In this document: positions 1 through 6,938 of the stretch, in pieces
Layout of the letters: each line of letters starts with the position of its first letter
Position numbering within the stretch: the stretch's first letter is position 1
Assembly: GCA_016295895.1 (NCBI GenBank)
Contig: JAEDKI010000093.1
Span: 1-7,608, forward strand
Direction: 5' to 3'
DNA length: 7,608 nucleotides
Origin: Clostridiaceae bacterium
GTDB lineage: Bacteria; Bacillota; Clostridia; Oscillospirales; Acutalibacteraceae
Translations under genes and position numbers: made by a program
The notes under the pieces: model-generated
Told to the model about the DNA's origin: nothing
The model's database searches: none
Seen by the model: the letters and a program-made list of their open reading frames with translations, nothing else

Positions 1-1289
1 ACGCAGTTTTCGAGCTTGATTGCTTCGTAAACGCCGTTGTCAAAGAGGTCGCAGACCTGTTTATACTCGTCGAGGGTGAGGGTTTCGAGCGTTTTGCCCT
101 CTCTGATGCAAAGGGCAACAAGCTCGCCCGTTGCCTTGTAGGCGTCTCTGAACGGCAGTCCCTTTGAAACAAGATAGTCGGCGCAGTCGGTGGCGTTGAT
201 GAAGCCGCCCGCCGCCGCTTTTCTCATGTTCCCGGGCAGGGCTTTCATGGTTGAAATCATCGGAACAAGAGTCACAAGGCAGATTTTGACGGTGTCGAAA
301 GCATCAAATATTGCGTCCTTATCCTCCTGCATATCCTTGTTATAGGCAAGCGGAAGCCCTTTCATAACCGTCAGCAGAGTCATAAGGTCGCCGAAAACTC
401 TGCCGCTCTTGCCTCTGACAAGCTCCGCAATGTCGGGATTTTTCTTCTGCGGCATTATACTTGAGCCCGTTGAAAATGCGTCGTCAAGCTCAACAAATTT
501 GAATTCCCATGAGCACCAGAGGATAATTTCCTCGCAGAGCCTTGAAAGATGAACCATGACGAGCGAAAGTGCGCTTGCAAGCTCGATGCAGAAATCTCTG
601 TCCGCAACGCCGTCGAGCGTGCTTTTGGTGAATGAATCGAAGCCGAGAAGGCTTGCGGTCATGGCTCTGTCGATGGGGTAGGTTGTGCCCGCAAGAGCGC
701 CGCTGCCGAGCGGTGAGGAATTCATGCGCTTTTGTGCATCCTCAATGCGGCTTATGTCACGGCTGAGCATTTCGGTGTAAGCGGTCAGGTGAGCCTTGAA
801 AGTTATGGGCTGTGCCCTCTGCAAATGGGTGTAGCCGGGCATGATTGCGTCTGCATATTCATCGCCCTTTGCGGTGAGTGCGTCAACAAGCTGACCGAGC
901 AGTTCAAGAGTTTTGTTGCATTCCTCTCTGAGATAAAGGCGGATATCAAGGGCAACCTGGTCGTTCCTGCTTCTGCCCGTATGAAGCCGCTTTCCTGCGT
1001 CTCCTATTCTTTCGGTCAGGGTCTGCTCAACGAAGGTGTGAATATCCTCGGCGTTGGGGTCGATTGCAAGAGCGCCGCTCGCTATTTCTTCCTTGATTTT
1101 TGCAAGCTCTGCGGCGATTGCGGCGCCGTCATCTGCGGAGATTATTCCCTGAGCCGCAAGCATGGTGACATGGGCGATGCTGCCCTCGATATCGCAGGCA
1201 TACATTCTTGAATCGGTTGCTATTGATGAATTGAAATCGTTGGTCTTTTTGTCCGCTTCCTTTGAAAAGCGACCCGCCCAAAGCTTCAT
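1..1289 (-). CDS. argH: Argininosuccinate lyase, 3' end cut by window edge
   Basis: Cytoplasmic lyase that splits argininosuccinate into arginine and fumarate, the last step of arginine biosynthesis. It acts as a homotetramer of the fumarase/aspartase superfamily. The reading frame is open from the ATG at 1289 to the window edge and gives 429 codons. The family is usually about 455-465 residues, so roughly 30 C-terminal residues lie outside. Visible motifs, by residue: N-terminal KLWAGRF (2-8); HTGRSRNDQ (103-111), a substrate-binding segment; GYTHLQRAQP (152-161) with the conserved histidine 155; and the superfamily signature GSSIMPQKKNPDIAE (275-289) with the catalytic serine in the flexible loop. 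The start is supported by GGAGG at 1298-1302, 8 nt upstream. It lies 69 nt downstream of argG, separated from it by a hairpin terminator or attenuator. No frameshift or missing motif was seen. Confidence 0.97.
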   Translation of the reverse strand, partial: MKLWAGRFSKEADKKTNDFNSSIATDSRMYACDIEGSIAHVTMLAAQGIISADDGAAIAAELAKIKEEIASGALAIDPNAEDIHTFVEQTLTERIGDAGKRLHTGRSRNDQVALDIRLYLREECNKTLELLGQLVDALTAKGDEYADAIMPGYTHLQRAQPITFKAHLTAYTEMLSRDISRIEDAQKRMNSSPLGSGALAGTTYPIDRAMTASLLGFDSFTKSTLDGVADRDFCIELASALSLVMVHLSRLCEEIILWCSWEFKFVELDDAFSTGSSIMPQKKNPDIAELVRGKSGRVFGDLMTLLTVMKGLPLAYNKDMQEDKDAIFDAFDTVKICLVTLVPMISTMKALPGNMRKAAAGGFINATDCADYLVSKGLPFRDAYKATGELVALCIREGKTLETLTLDEYKQVCDLFDNGVYEAIKLENC

Positions 1290-1324
1290 ATTTTAGTCCT
1301 CCAAATAATACAGATAGATAGTCG

Positions 1325-1352
1325 AAAAAGAGCCGCCAAGCTGACGGCTCTT
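1325..1352 (-). terminator. Hairpin with T-tract between argG and argH
   Basis: On the minus strand, 1352-1343 (AAGAGCCGTC) pairs with 1337-1328 (GGCGGCTCTT). This is a 10-bp stem with one G-T wobble and a 5-nt loop. The T-run at 1329-1325 overlaps the stem foot, as in intrinsic terminators. It begins 6 nt after the argG stop codon. Because argH follows directly, it may act as a partial terminator that lowers argH relative to argG, or as an RNA-stability hairpin. No strong separate argH promoter is visible in the 36 nt between the T-run and the argH start. Confidence 0.75.
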
Positions 1353-1358
1353 GAATTT

Positions 1359-2588
1359 TTATTTGTTTGCGTTTCTCTCAGCTTCAAGGATTGCCCTGAC
1401 CTTGATGGGAAGGCCGAACAGATTGATAAAGCCTGCGGAATCCTTCTGGTCATATACCTCATCGGCATCAAAGGTTGCGAAATCCTCGCTGTAAAGGGTG
1501 TAGGGTGAGGTTACGCCGGCGTTGATGATGTTGCCCTTATAAAGCTTGAGCTTAACATCGCCCGTAACCGTCTGCTGAGTGCTGTCAACGAAAGCGGAGA
1601 GAGCCTCTCTGAGCGGAGTGTACCACTGACCGAAATAAACAAGCTCTGCAAAACGGTGAGCAACAAGCTCTTTATAATGCTGAGTGTCTCTGTCAAGAGT
1701 GATGGTTTCAAGAACATCGTGCGCTCTGAAAAGGATTGAGCCTGCGGGATTCTCATAAACGCCCCTTGACTTCATGCCGACAAGACGGTTTTCAACAAGG
1801 TCGCAAAGACCGATACCGTTTTTGCCGCCGACTTCGTTGAGGTATTTGATAAGCTCAACGCCGCCCATTTCCTTGCCGTTAACCGCTGTGGGAACGCCCT
1901 TTTCAAAGTGAATGGTTACATAAGTCGGTTCATCGGGAGCCATTTCGGGAGAAACGCCCATCTCAAGGAAGCCGGGCTTATTATACTGCGGCTCGTTTGC
2001 GGGGTCTTCAAGGTCAAGTCCCTCATGGGAAAGATGCCATAGGTTCTTATCCTTTGAATAATTGGTTTCACGGTTGATTTTAAGAGGAATGTTGTGAGCC
2101 TCTGCGTATTCGATTTCTTCTTCTCTTGATTTGAGATCCCAGATTCTCCAGGGAGCGATTATCTGCATTTCGGGAGCGAAAGCCTTGATTGCAAGCTCAA
2201 ATCTGACCTGATCGTTGCCCTTGCCGGTGCAGCCGTGGCAGATAGCGTCTGCGCCCTCTGCCTTTGCAATCTCAACGATTCTCTTTGCGATAATCGGTCT
2301 TGCAAAGGAAGTGCCGAGAAGATAATCCTTCTCATAAACCGCACCTGCTTTGAGGGTCGGGAAAATATAATCGCTGACAAATTCATCCTGAAGATTTTCG
2401 ATATAAAGCTTTGAAGCGCCGGTTTTGATTGCCTTTTCCTCAAGGCCGTCAAGCTCGGTTCCCTGGCCGACATCGCCCGAAACGGCGATAACCTCGCAGT
2501 TATTGTAGTTTTCTTTGAGCCAGGGGATGATTATTGAAGTGTCAAGTCCGCCGGAATAGGCAAGAACAACTTTTTTGATTTCTTTCAT
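1359..2588 (-). CDS. argG: Argininosuccinate synthase
   Basis: ATP-dependent ligase that joins citrulline and aspartate to make argininosuccinate, the penultimate step of arginine synthesis, in the cytoplasm as a tetramer. The 409-residue product has normal family length. The N-type ATP-pyrophosphatase P-loop AYSGGLDTS is at residues 10-18. The second family signature, GCTGKGNDQVRFE, is at 119-131, and SRGVYENPAG is at 274-283. The frame stays open 16 codons upstream, but the ATG at 2588 is chosen because GGAG (2597-2600) sits 8 nt before it and the family begins at this point (KKVVLAYSGG). The gene lies downstream of trpS but has its own promoter (2625-2652) and an ARG box (2661-2674), so arginine repression is expected. 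argH follows in the same direction. Confidence 0.98.
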   Translation of the reverse strand: MKEIKKVVLAYSGGLDTSIIIPWLKENYNNCEVIAVSGDVGQGTELDGLEEKAIKTGASKLYIENLQDEFVSDYIFPTLKAGAVYEKDYLLGTSFARPIIAKRIVEIAKAEGADAICHGCTGKGNDQVRFELAIKAFAPEMQIIAPWRIWDLKSREEEIEYAEAHNIPLKINRETNYSKDKNLWHLSHEGLDLEDPANEPQYNKPGFLEMGVSPEMAPDEPTYVTIHFEKGVPTAVNGKEMGGVELIKYLNEVGGKNGIGLCDLVENRLVGMKSRGVYENPAGSILFRAHDVLETITLDRDTQHYKELVAHRFAELVYFGQWYTPLREALSAFVDSTQQTVTGDVKLKLYKGNIINAGVTSPYTLYSEDFATFDADEVYDQKDSAGFINLFGLPIKVRAILEAERNANK

Positions 2589-2624
2589 TATGATTTCTCC
2601 GTTCTGTCGTTTGTTTATGCATTG

Positions 2625-2652
2625 ATTATACAACAATTATTCAAAAAATCAA
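2625..2652 (-). promoter_or_regulatory. Sigma-A-type promoter of argG
   Basis: On the minus strand, -35 TTGATT (2652-2647) is separated by 16 bp from a consensus -10 TATAAT (2630-2625). The predicted transcription start is near 2618, giving a leader of about 30 nt. A weak ARG-box-like sequence (11 of 14 matches to TGAATWWWWATTCA; 2630-2643) lies between the two hexamers, where a bound repressor would block RNA polymerase. Confidence 0.75.
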
Positions 2653-2660
2653 GTATTTTC

Positions 2661-2674
2661 TGAATATTTATGCA
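2661..2674 (-). promoter_or_regulatory. ARG box (ArgR/AhrC operator) upstream of argG
   Basis: The minus strand reads TGCATAAATATTCA, which matches the established ARG-box consensus TGAATWWWWATTCA at 13 of 14 positions. It lies 8 bp upstream of the argG -35 hexamer, centred near -50. The weaker second copy at 2630-2643 is 31 bp away centre to centre, about three helical turns. That would suit a hexameric arginine repressor bridging two boxes. The sequence match is seen directly; binding by ArgR is inferred. Confidence 0.72.
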
Positions 2675-2697
2675 TTTTTGTCGTATTCAACAAAAAT
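2674..2697. repeat. AT-rich inverted repeat between trpS and argG
   Basis: Perfect 8-bp arms (ATTTTTGT at 2674-2681 and ACAAAAAT at 2690-2697) flank an 8-nt centre. The pairing extends inward by a G-T and a G-C pair to an AATA tetraloop, and outward by one G-T pair. The repeat abuts the ARG box and contains one TGAAT half-site (2685-2689). In the trpS transcript it could form a weak 3'-end hairpin, but no T-run follows it, so it is not called a terminator. It could equally be an operator. Confidence 0.5.
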
Positions 2698-2714
2698 AAT
2701 CGGAATTTCGGCGG

Positions 2715-3725
2715 TTAACCGAGCAAAAGACCCACTTTTTTCTTTGCTTTTGTCAGAGTACGGGCGGCAATTCTGCCCGCTTTCTCCGCTCCCGAGGCGG
2801 CTGTATCAAGCAGATACTGCTTATCCGCCATAAGGCGATTATAATTTTCTTGAACGGGTCTGAGCTCCTCAATAACCGCTTCGGCGACCTTAACCTTGAA
2901 ATCGCCGTAGCCTTTTCCGTCAAATTCCTTTTCGATTGCGGCATAATCAAGCCCCGTGCAGCAGGAATAAATCGCCATGAGGTTGTTGATTCCGTCCTTG
3001 CCGTCGGCATAGCGGACAACCGCCTCGCTGTCGGTAACTGCGGATTTGAACTTTTTGAGAATCACTTCGGGCGGGTCAAGCAGAGAGATTGATGCCTTGG
3101 GGTTCGGATCGCTCTTTGACATCTTCTGAGTCGGATCCTGAAGGCTCATAACCCTTGCGCCGACCTTGCCGATGAACGGCTCGGGCAGGGTGAAGGTGTT
3201 GCCTCTCAGGCTGTTGAACCTGACGGCAATATCTCTTGCAATTTCAAGATGCTGTTTCTGATCCGCTCCGACGGGAACGAAATTCGCCTGATAAAGCAGG
3301 ATATCCGCCGCCATAAGCACGGGATAAGCGAACAGACCGACATTGACATTGTCGGCGTGCTTCTGCGACTTTTCCTTGAACTGAGTCATTCTTGAAGCCT
3401 CGCCGAACTGCGTATAGCAATCAAGAATCCACGCAAGCTCCGCATGGGCGGGAACCTGACTCTGAATGAAAACAACATTCTTTTCGGGGTCAAGGCCGAT
3501 TGAAAGCAGAATTGCATACATTTCGAGAATTTGCTGACGGAGCTTTGCCGGCTCGGGGTGAACCGTCAGAGCGTGAAGATCCGCAACCGCATAAAGGCAG
3601 TTGTAATCCTCGCACATCATTTTCCAGTTTTTGAGCGCTCCGAGGTAGTTGCCGAGAGTCGGAATCGAGGTCGGCTGAATTGCGCTGAGCACTATCGGCT
3701 TGCGCTCTGTATTGTTATTTTCCAT
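2715..3725 (-). CDS. trpS: Tryptophanyl-tRNA synthetase
   Basis: Class Ic aminoacyl-tRNA synthetase that charges tRNA-Trp with tryptophan in the cytoplasm, as a homodimer. The 336 residues match the usual bacterial length of about 330. Motifs: the HIGH-equivalent region, with PTLGNYLGA at residues 22-30 (within AIQPTSIPTLGNYLGA); AADILLY (139-145) in the tryptophan pocket; VGADQKQHLE (152-161); and KMSKSDPN (201-208), the mobile ATP-binding loop. An in-frame ATG at 3734 would add three residues, but the AGGA at 3734-3737 directly abuts it. The same AGGA lies 8 nt from the ATG at 3725, so that start is chosen. It is 24 nt downstream of the aminotransferase gene and almost certainly co-transcribed with it. 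No T-box leader is seen directly before trpS or before the operon. No clear intrinsic terminator follows. Confidence 0.97.
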   Translation of the reverse strand: MENNNTERKPIVLSAIQPTSIPTLGNYLGALKNWKMMCEDYNCLYAVADLHALTVHPEPAKLRQQILEMYAILLSIGLDPEKNVVFIQSQVPAHAELAWILDCYTQFGEASRMTQFKEKSQKHADNVNVGLFAYPVLMAADILLYQANFVPVGADQKQHLEIARDIAVRFNSLRGNTFTLPEPFIGKVGARVMSLQDPTQKMSKSDPNPKASISLLDPPEVILKKFKSAVTDSEAVVRYADGKDGINNLMAIYSCCTGLDYAAIEKEFDGKGYGDFKVKVAEAVIEELRPVQENYNRLMADKQYLLDTAASGAEKAGRIAARTLTKAKKKVGLLLG

Positions 3726-3733
3726 AATATTCA

Positions 3734-3737
3734 TCCT
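3734..3737 (-). promoter_or_regulatory. Ribosome binding site that decides the trpS start
   Basis: The minus strand reads AGGATGAATATTATG. AGGA overlaps the upstream ATG (3732-3734) and leaves no spacer for it, but sits 8 nt before the ATG at 3725. This favours the shorter protein. Confidence 0.65.
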
Positions 3738-3749
3738 AACTTTTTGTGA

Positions 3750-4928
3750 TTAAAGCGAACGGGCAACCTCTCCGAGAATCTTAACACCCTTGACAATACC
3801 TTCATCGGTGGGGGTTGAGAAGTTCATGCGGATATATTGGCATTTTTCTTCGGTATCGGCAAGGAATGCGTTGCCGGGAACAACCGAAACACCCGCCGCA
3901 CTCGCCTTGCGGCAGAAATCGAGCATATCAATGCCGTCATTGAGCTTTGCCCAGACGAAAAGTCCGCCCTCGGGTCTGTTATATGTAAGGAAATCACCGA
4001 GCTCCTTATCAACACAGTCGCAGAGCAAATCGAGCTTTCGGCTGTAAATTTCTCTGATTTTGTTGATGTGACCCTCAAAATCGCATTCGGTCAGCCATTT
4101 ATAAACAATGAGCTGAGAAATGAGCGGAGTGTGAACATCCTGAGTCTGCTTGGCAACGGTCAGCTTTGCGATAACCTCGGCAGGTGCAAGAACGAAACCG
4201 ACTCTTATGCCGGGAGCAACGATTTTTGAGAACGAGCCGGAATAAATGACCGCTCCCGCCTCGTCAAAGCTCTTGATTGCGGGAACATCCTCGCCCGCAA
4301 CCCTCAGGTCGCCGTAGGGGTTATCCTCAAGCACCATAACGCCGTATTTAACCGCAAGGTCATAGACAGCCTTTCTCTTTTCGAGCGACATGGTAACGCC
4401 CGACGGATTCTGGAAATTGGGGATTGTATAAATGAATTTGACATTCTTTTCGGTTTTCAGCTTTTCTTCAAGAGCGTCAATGCGGATTCCGTCGCTGTCA
4501 ACGGGAACGCCGACAAGCCTTGCGCCGTAGCTTCTGAAGCAGTTGAGAGCGCCGATGAACGACGGCTCCTCGCAAAGAACGCAGTCGCCGCTGTTGATAA
4601 AGCATTGGCTCGTCAGGCTCATAACCTGCTGAGCACCGCTGACAACAATCAGACCGTCAGCCTCCGTGCCGACTCCGTAGCGGGTCTTTGCAAGCTCGGT
4701 AAGCTTTTTAATAAGAGGACCGTAGCCCTCGCTGATTCCGTACTGCAAAGCAAGAATAGGCTCATTTTCAAGAACCTCGCCGACGATTTTTCTGATATCG
4801 TCAACGGGGAAAGCGTCGGGAGCAGGGTTTCCTGCGGCAAGCGGAATGGTGTTGCCTGAGCTTTTAAGGATTTCTCTGATAACCGAGGGCTTGAGGGATG
4901 CAACGCCCTGTGCAAACTTATATTCCAT
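3750..4928 (-). CDS. PLP-dependent aminotransferase, fold type I (LysN/KAT II-like)
   Basis: Cytoplasmic transaminase of the aminotransferase class I/II superfamily, 392 residues. It resembles the stand-alone enzymes related to 2-aminoadipate aminotransferase (LysN), kynurenine/aromatic aminotransferases and the catalytic half of MocR proteins. There is no N-terminal GntR DNA-binding domain, so it is an enzyme rather than a MocR regulator. Residues seen: GNPAPDAFP (33-41); QNPSG (173-177), whose Asn contacts PLP; EDNPYGDLR (201-209), whose Asp binds the pyridine nitrogen and whose Tyr the ring hydroxyl; SFSKIVAPGIRVG (232-244), with K235 the Schiff-base lysine; and R367 in YIRMNFS (365-371), the substrate-carboxylate arginine. 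The ATG is supported by AGGA 9 nt upstream. The substrate cannot be fixed from sequence. Pairing with trpS hints at aromatic amino acids, but this is only context. It has its own divergent promoter (4989-5017). Confidence 0.93.
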   Translation of the reverse strand: MEYKFAQGVASLKPSVIREILKSSGNTIPLAAGNPAPDAFPVDDIRKIVGEVLENEPILALQYGISEGYGPLIKKLTELAKTRYGVGTEADGLIVVSGAQQVMSLTSQCFINSGDCVLCEEPSFIGALNCFRSYGARLVGVPVDSDGIRIDALEEKLKTEKNVKFIYTIPNFQNPSGVTMSLEKRKAVYDLAVKYGVMVLEDNPYGDLRVAGEDVPAIKSFDEAGAVIYSGSFSKIVAPGIRVGFVLAPAEVIAKLTVAKQTQDVHTPLISQLIVYKWLTECDFEGHINKIREIYSRKLDLLCDCVDKELGDFLTYNRPEGGLFVWAKLNDGIDMLDFCRKASAAGVSVVPGNAFLADTEEKCQYIRMNFSTPTDEGIVKGVKILGEVARSL

Positions 4929-4988
4929 ATTAAACTTTCCTTTCGGAGATTTTTATTAAATTCGGACATAATATAAATATTAACTGAT

Positions 4989-5017
4989 AGTATATCACAA
5001 ATTTTCGGGCTTGTAAA
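4989..5017 (-). promoter_or_regulatory. Promoter of the aminotransferase-trpS operon
   Basis: On the minus strand, -35 TTTACA (5017-5012), a 17-bp spacer and -10 TATACT (4994-4989). A TG one base before the -10 makes it an extended -10 promoter. The predicted start near 4982 gives a leader of about 54 nt, too short for a T-box riboswitch. It lies back to back with the HAD gene promoter, with 11 bp between the two -35 hexamers. Confidence 0.72.
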
Positions 5018-5028
5018 TGAAAATAATG

Positions 5029-5057
5029 TTGATTGAGCGCCTTATTTATGTTAAAAT
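5029..5057 (+). promoter_or_regulatory. Promoter of the HAD phosphatase gene
   Basis: -35 TTGATT (5029-5034), a 17-bp spacer and -10 TAAAAT (5052-5057). The predicted start near 5064 leaves a leader of about 27 nt that carries the GGAG at 5079-5082. Confidence 0.7.
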
Positions 5058-5090
5058 ATCTTGAAGATTTTCCAATTCGGAGTGATTATT

Positions 5091-5744
5091 ATGCCAAACA
5101 AATTTGATGCCGTTCTTTTTGACTTTGACGGCACGATTGCCGACACGGGAGTCGGTATTTTTAATTCCGTCAGATTTGCGGTTGCCGCTCTCGGATTTAA
5201 GCCCCTGAGCGAAAAACAGCTTCGCAGCTTCATCGGCCCGCCCATTTTTGACTCGTTCAAGCGTGAACTCGGAATGTCGGACGAGCAATGCGAGCTTGCG
5301 GTTCGCAAATACCGTGAGCTTTATTCAAGAAGCGGAATCTATCAGTTTGAGCTTTATCCGGGAATCGAACCGCTCATCAGGGAGCTTAAAGAAAACGGCA
5401 TGAAGGTTTGCATTGCAAGCTCAAAGCCCGAAAAATTCATCATCAAAATCGTTTCGTTTCTTAAAATGGACGAAATTATCGACCTTGTTTCCGCCCCGAA
5501 GGATGACTCTGCTCCGCAGGATAAATCCTATCTTATCAACAATGTCTCCGAGCTTCTCGGAGTTGAGAAAAGCCGGATGCTTATGGTCGGCGACCGCCAT
5601 TTTGACATAAACGGCGCAAGGGTTGCGGGCGTTGAGAGCGTCGGCGTGACCTACGGCTACGGCAGCGAAGATGAGCTGAAAAAAGCCGGAGCAGACCATA
5701 TTGCTCACTCTGCGGCTGAAATAAGAGAGGTTATTTTCTCCTGA
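5091..5744 (+). CDS. HAD-family hydrolase, phosphoglycolate phosphatase-like
   Basis: A 217-residue cytoplasmic phosphatase of the haloacid dehalogenase superfamily (subfamily IA, Gph/PpaX-like). It hydrolyses a small phosphate ester through an aspartyl-phosphate intermediate with Mg2+. Motif I FDFDGT has nucleophile D11 and acid/base D13. A helical cap follows, with FIGPP at residues 47-51. Motif II is the ASSKP stretch (109-113, S110). The motif III lysine is probably K145. Motif IV is VGDRHFDINGA (166-176), with D168 and D172 for metal. The C-terminal VGVTYGYGSEDEL is typical of Gph-like proteins. An upstream in-frame TTG at 5061 is rejected: the ATG at 5091 has GGAG 8 nt before it. The substrate (phosphoglycolate, pyrophosphate, nucleotide or other) cannot be told. 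It is the only plus-strand gene here, and its last 14 bp overlap the convergent membrane-protein gene. Confidence 0.92.
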   Translation: MPNKFDAVLFDFDGTIADTGVGIFNSVRFAVAALGFKPLSEKQLRSFIGPPIFDSFKRELGMSDEQCELAVRKYRELYSRSGIYQFELYPGIEPLIRELKENGMKVCIASSKPEKFIIKIVSFLKMDEIIDLVSAPKDDSAPQDKSYLINNVSELLGVEKSRMLMVGDRHFDINGARVAGVESVGVTYGYGSEDELKKAGADHIAHSAAEIREVIFS

Positions 5745-6921
5745 CAGCCTTTCCCCTTGCCGCAAAATAAAATACAAAGAACAAAACGAAGCTCAAAGCC
5801 GTTACGGCGGCTTCGGTCAGAACACCGCCTCTTATCATTCCGATTAATGATGAGAGGCTTTTAAATTTATCAAAAGGAATATTGACGAAGGTTGCTCTGC
5901 TGTTGACAAGCGAAATAACGCCCGTAACGGCAAAATACACGGGTGCGGCCTTCATGCAGAAATCCTCCGCTCTCATTGCGGCGGGAACGGGCAAACCTCT
6001 TGAAATAATGTTCTTCCTGCTGACCGAGGCACAAACCGCAATGCCGATTAAGCAGATAACCGCCGTTATCGCAAAGAAAATCCACGGAGCTTTTTGCGGA
6101 AAGATTTTTCCGTCAACAAACTGTTTGAGTGAACCTGCGGCAAGGAGCAGAACGCTCAGAGCGAAAGATAAAAACAGGGTGAAAACCGTGCTGTAAAATG
6201 CGTGAAAGCCCTTTCTTGCGAACGGCTCGGCATATTCAAATCTGCCCTCACCCGCCGAAAATTTTGCGGGCAGGCAGGCAAGAACCGTCAGGGTTATGAA
6301 GCCGAAAAGGAAGCCGACGATAAATTTCGGAACGGGAATAACGGGGAATCGGCTGAAAACGGCAATATCTGCCGCTCTCAGACCCGCATATGCAACGAAA
6401 AGCACGGCGGATATTAAAGCCGCCGCCCCGTCACGGAAGATTGCCGCCGAGGAGATTGCATAGGTCAGAACCGACGCCGCCGCAAAGCAGGCTTCGTTCA
6501 GATAGGCGAAATTCATTGCGTATTCAGCCGCCGTCGGGCTTACAATCGGTAAAAGGTATTTGACCGCAAGCAACAAGCCCGCCGTCAGCGCATAATTCAG
6601 GCAGAGAATAAGAACATGGCTTCTGATTTTATATTGCTTTTTTGAAAAAAGAGAGCCTGCGAATAAGGCAAAGAGCAAGGGAGAGCCGAAGCAGAGCAAA
6701 CCTGCCGAAACGGGGATAAGCTCATATGTAACGCTTTTTCGGTTGCCGTAAAACGCAAAAATCAGCAAAGTCAGCATAACGGAAAGTGCAAAGCGTGAAA
6801 TCACCGCACCGAAACAGCCGTTCAAAGCGGTCAGGCTCATAAATCCGCACGCAAAAGAAGCCGCAACAATCAGCAGGGTCTTAACCCCTGCCGTGAGCTT
6901 TCTTGTCTGTCTTGTTTCCAT
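5731..6921 (-). CDS. Polytopic membrane protein of unknown function
   Basis: Not recognised. The 396 residues are strongly hydrophobic, with about 10-11 predicted membrane segments, roughly at residues 14-35, 37-59, 67-92, 103-126, 138-161, 164-188, 198-217, 241-264, 279-301, 324-341 and 368-389. Short basic loops (for example SKKQYKIR 93-100, RKGF 236-239) and a basic C-terminus (KAVRRK) point to the cytoplasmic side by the positive-inside rule. No ATP-binding, peptidase, glycosyltransferase or transporter motif was seen. The start is ATG 6921 with GGAGG at 6930-6934, 8 nt upstream; a TTG further upstream at 6942 is rejected. The gap to the upstream yfcE-like gene is 17 nt and holds this RBS, so the two are co-transcribed. 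It may be a transporter-like or multi-helix integral protein. The 3' end overlaps the HAD gene on the other strand, leaving no space for an intergenic terminator. Confidence 0.85.
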   Translation of the reverse strand: METRQTRKLTAGVKTLLIVAASFACGFMSLTALNGCFGAVISRFALSVMLTLLIFAFYGNRKSVTYELIPVSAGLLCFGSPLLFALFAGSLFSKKQYKIRSHVLILCLNYALTAGLLLAVKYLLPIVSPTAAEYAMNFAYLNEACFAAASVLTYAISSAAIFRDGAAALISAVLFVAYAGLRAADIAVFSRFPVIPVPKFIVGFLFGFITLTVLACLPAKFSAGEGRFEYAEPFARKGFHAFYSTVFTLFLSFALSVLLLAAGSLKQFVDGKIFPQKAPWIFFAITAVICLIGIAVCASVSRKNIISRGLPVPAAMRAEDFCMKAAPVYFAVTGVISLVNSRATFVNIPFDKFKSLSSLIGMIRGGVLTEAAVTALSFVLFFVFYFAARGKAVRRK

Positions 6922-6938
6922 TTTATGTTCCTCCGTTG

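Noticed and set aside
732..1211. Open plus-strand frame of 159 codons
   Set aside because: It is antisense to argH, which carries full family motifs in the other strand; no RBS and no recognisable protein.
2589..2636. 16-residue N-terminal extension of argG
   Set aside because: It includes the predicted -10 hexamer, so it cannot be translated from this promoter; the family start is at 2588.
2712..2721. Perfect 10-bp palindrome CGGTTAACCG at the trpS stop codon
   Set aside because: It has no loop, so it cannot form a stable hairpin, and the following T-rich stretch is too far away. It could be chance or a protein site, but nothing supports that, so trpS is left without a called terminator.
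5061..5090. TTG-initiated N-terminal extension of the HAD protein
   Set aside because: It lies at or just before the predicted transcription start and has no RBS; the ATG at 5091 has GGAG at 8 nt and matches the family N-terminus.
5789..5809. Short inverted repeat AAGCCG/CGGCTT near the 3' end of the membrane-protein gene
   Set aside because: Only 6 bp of stem and no T-run on either strand, so it is not a terminator for the convergent pair.
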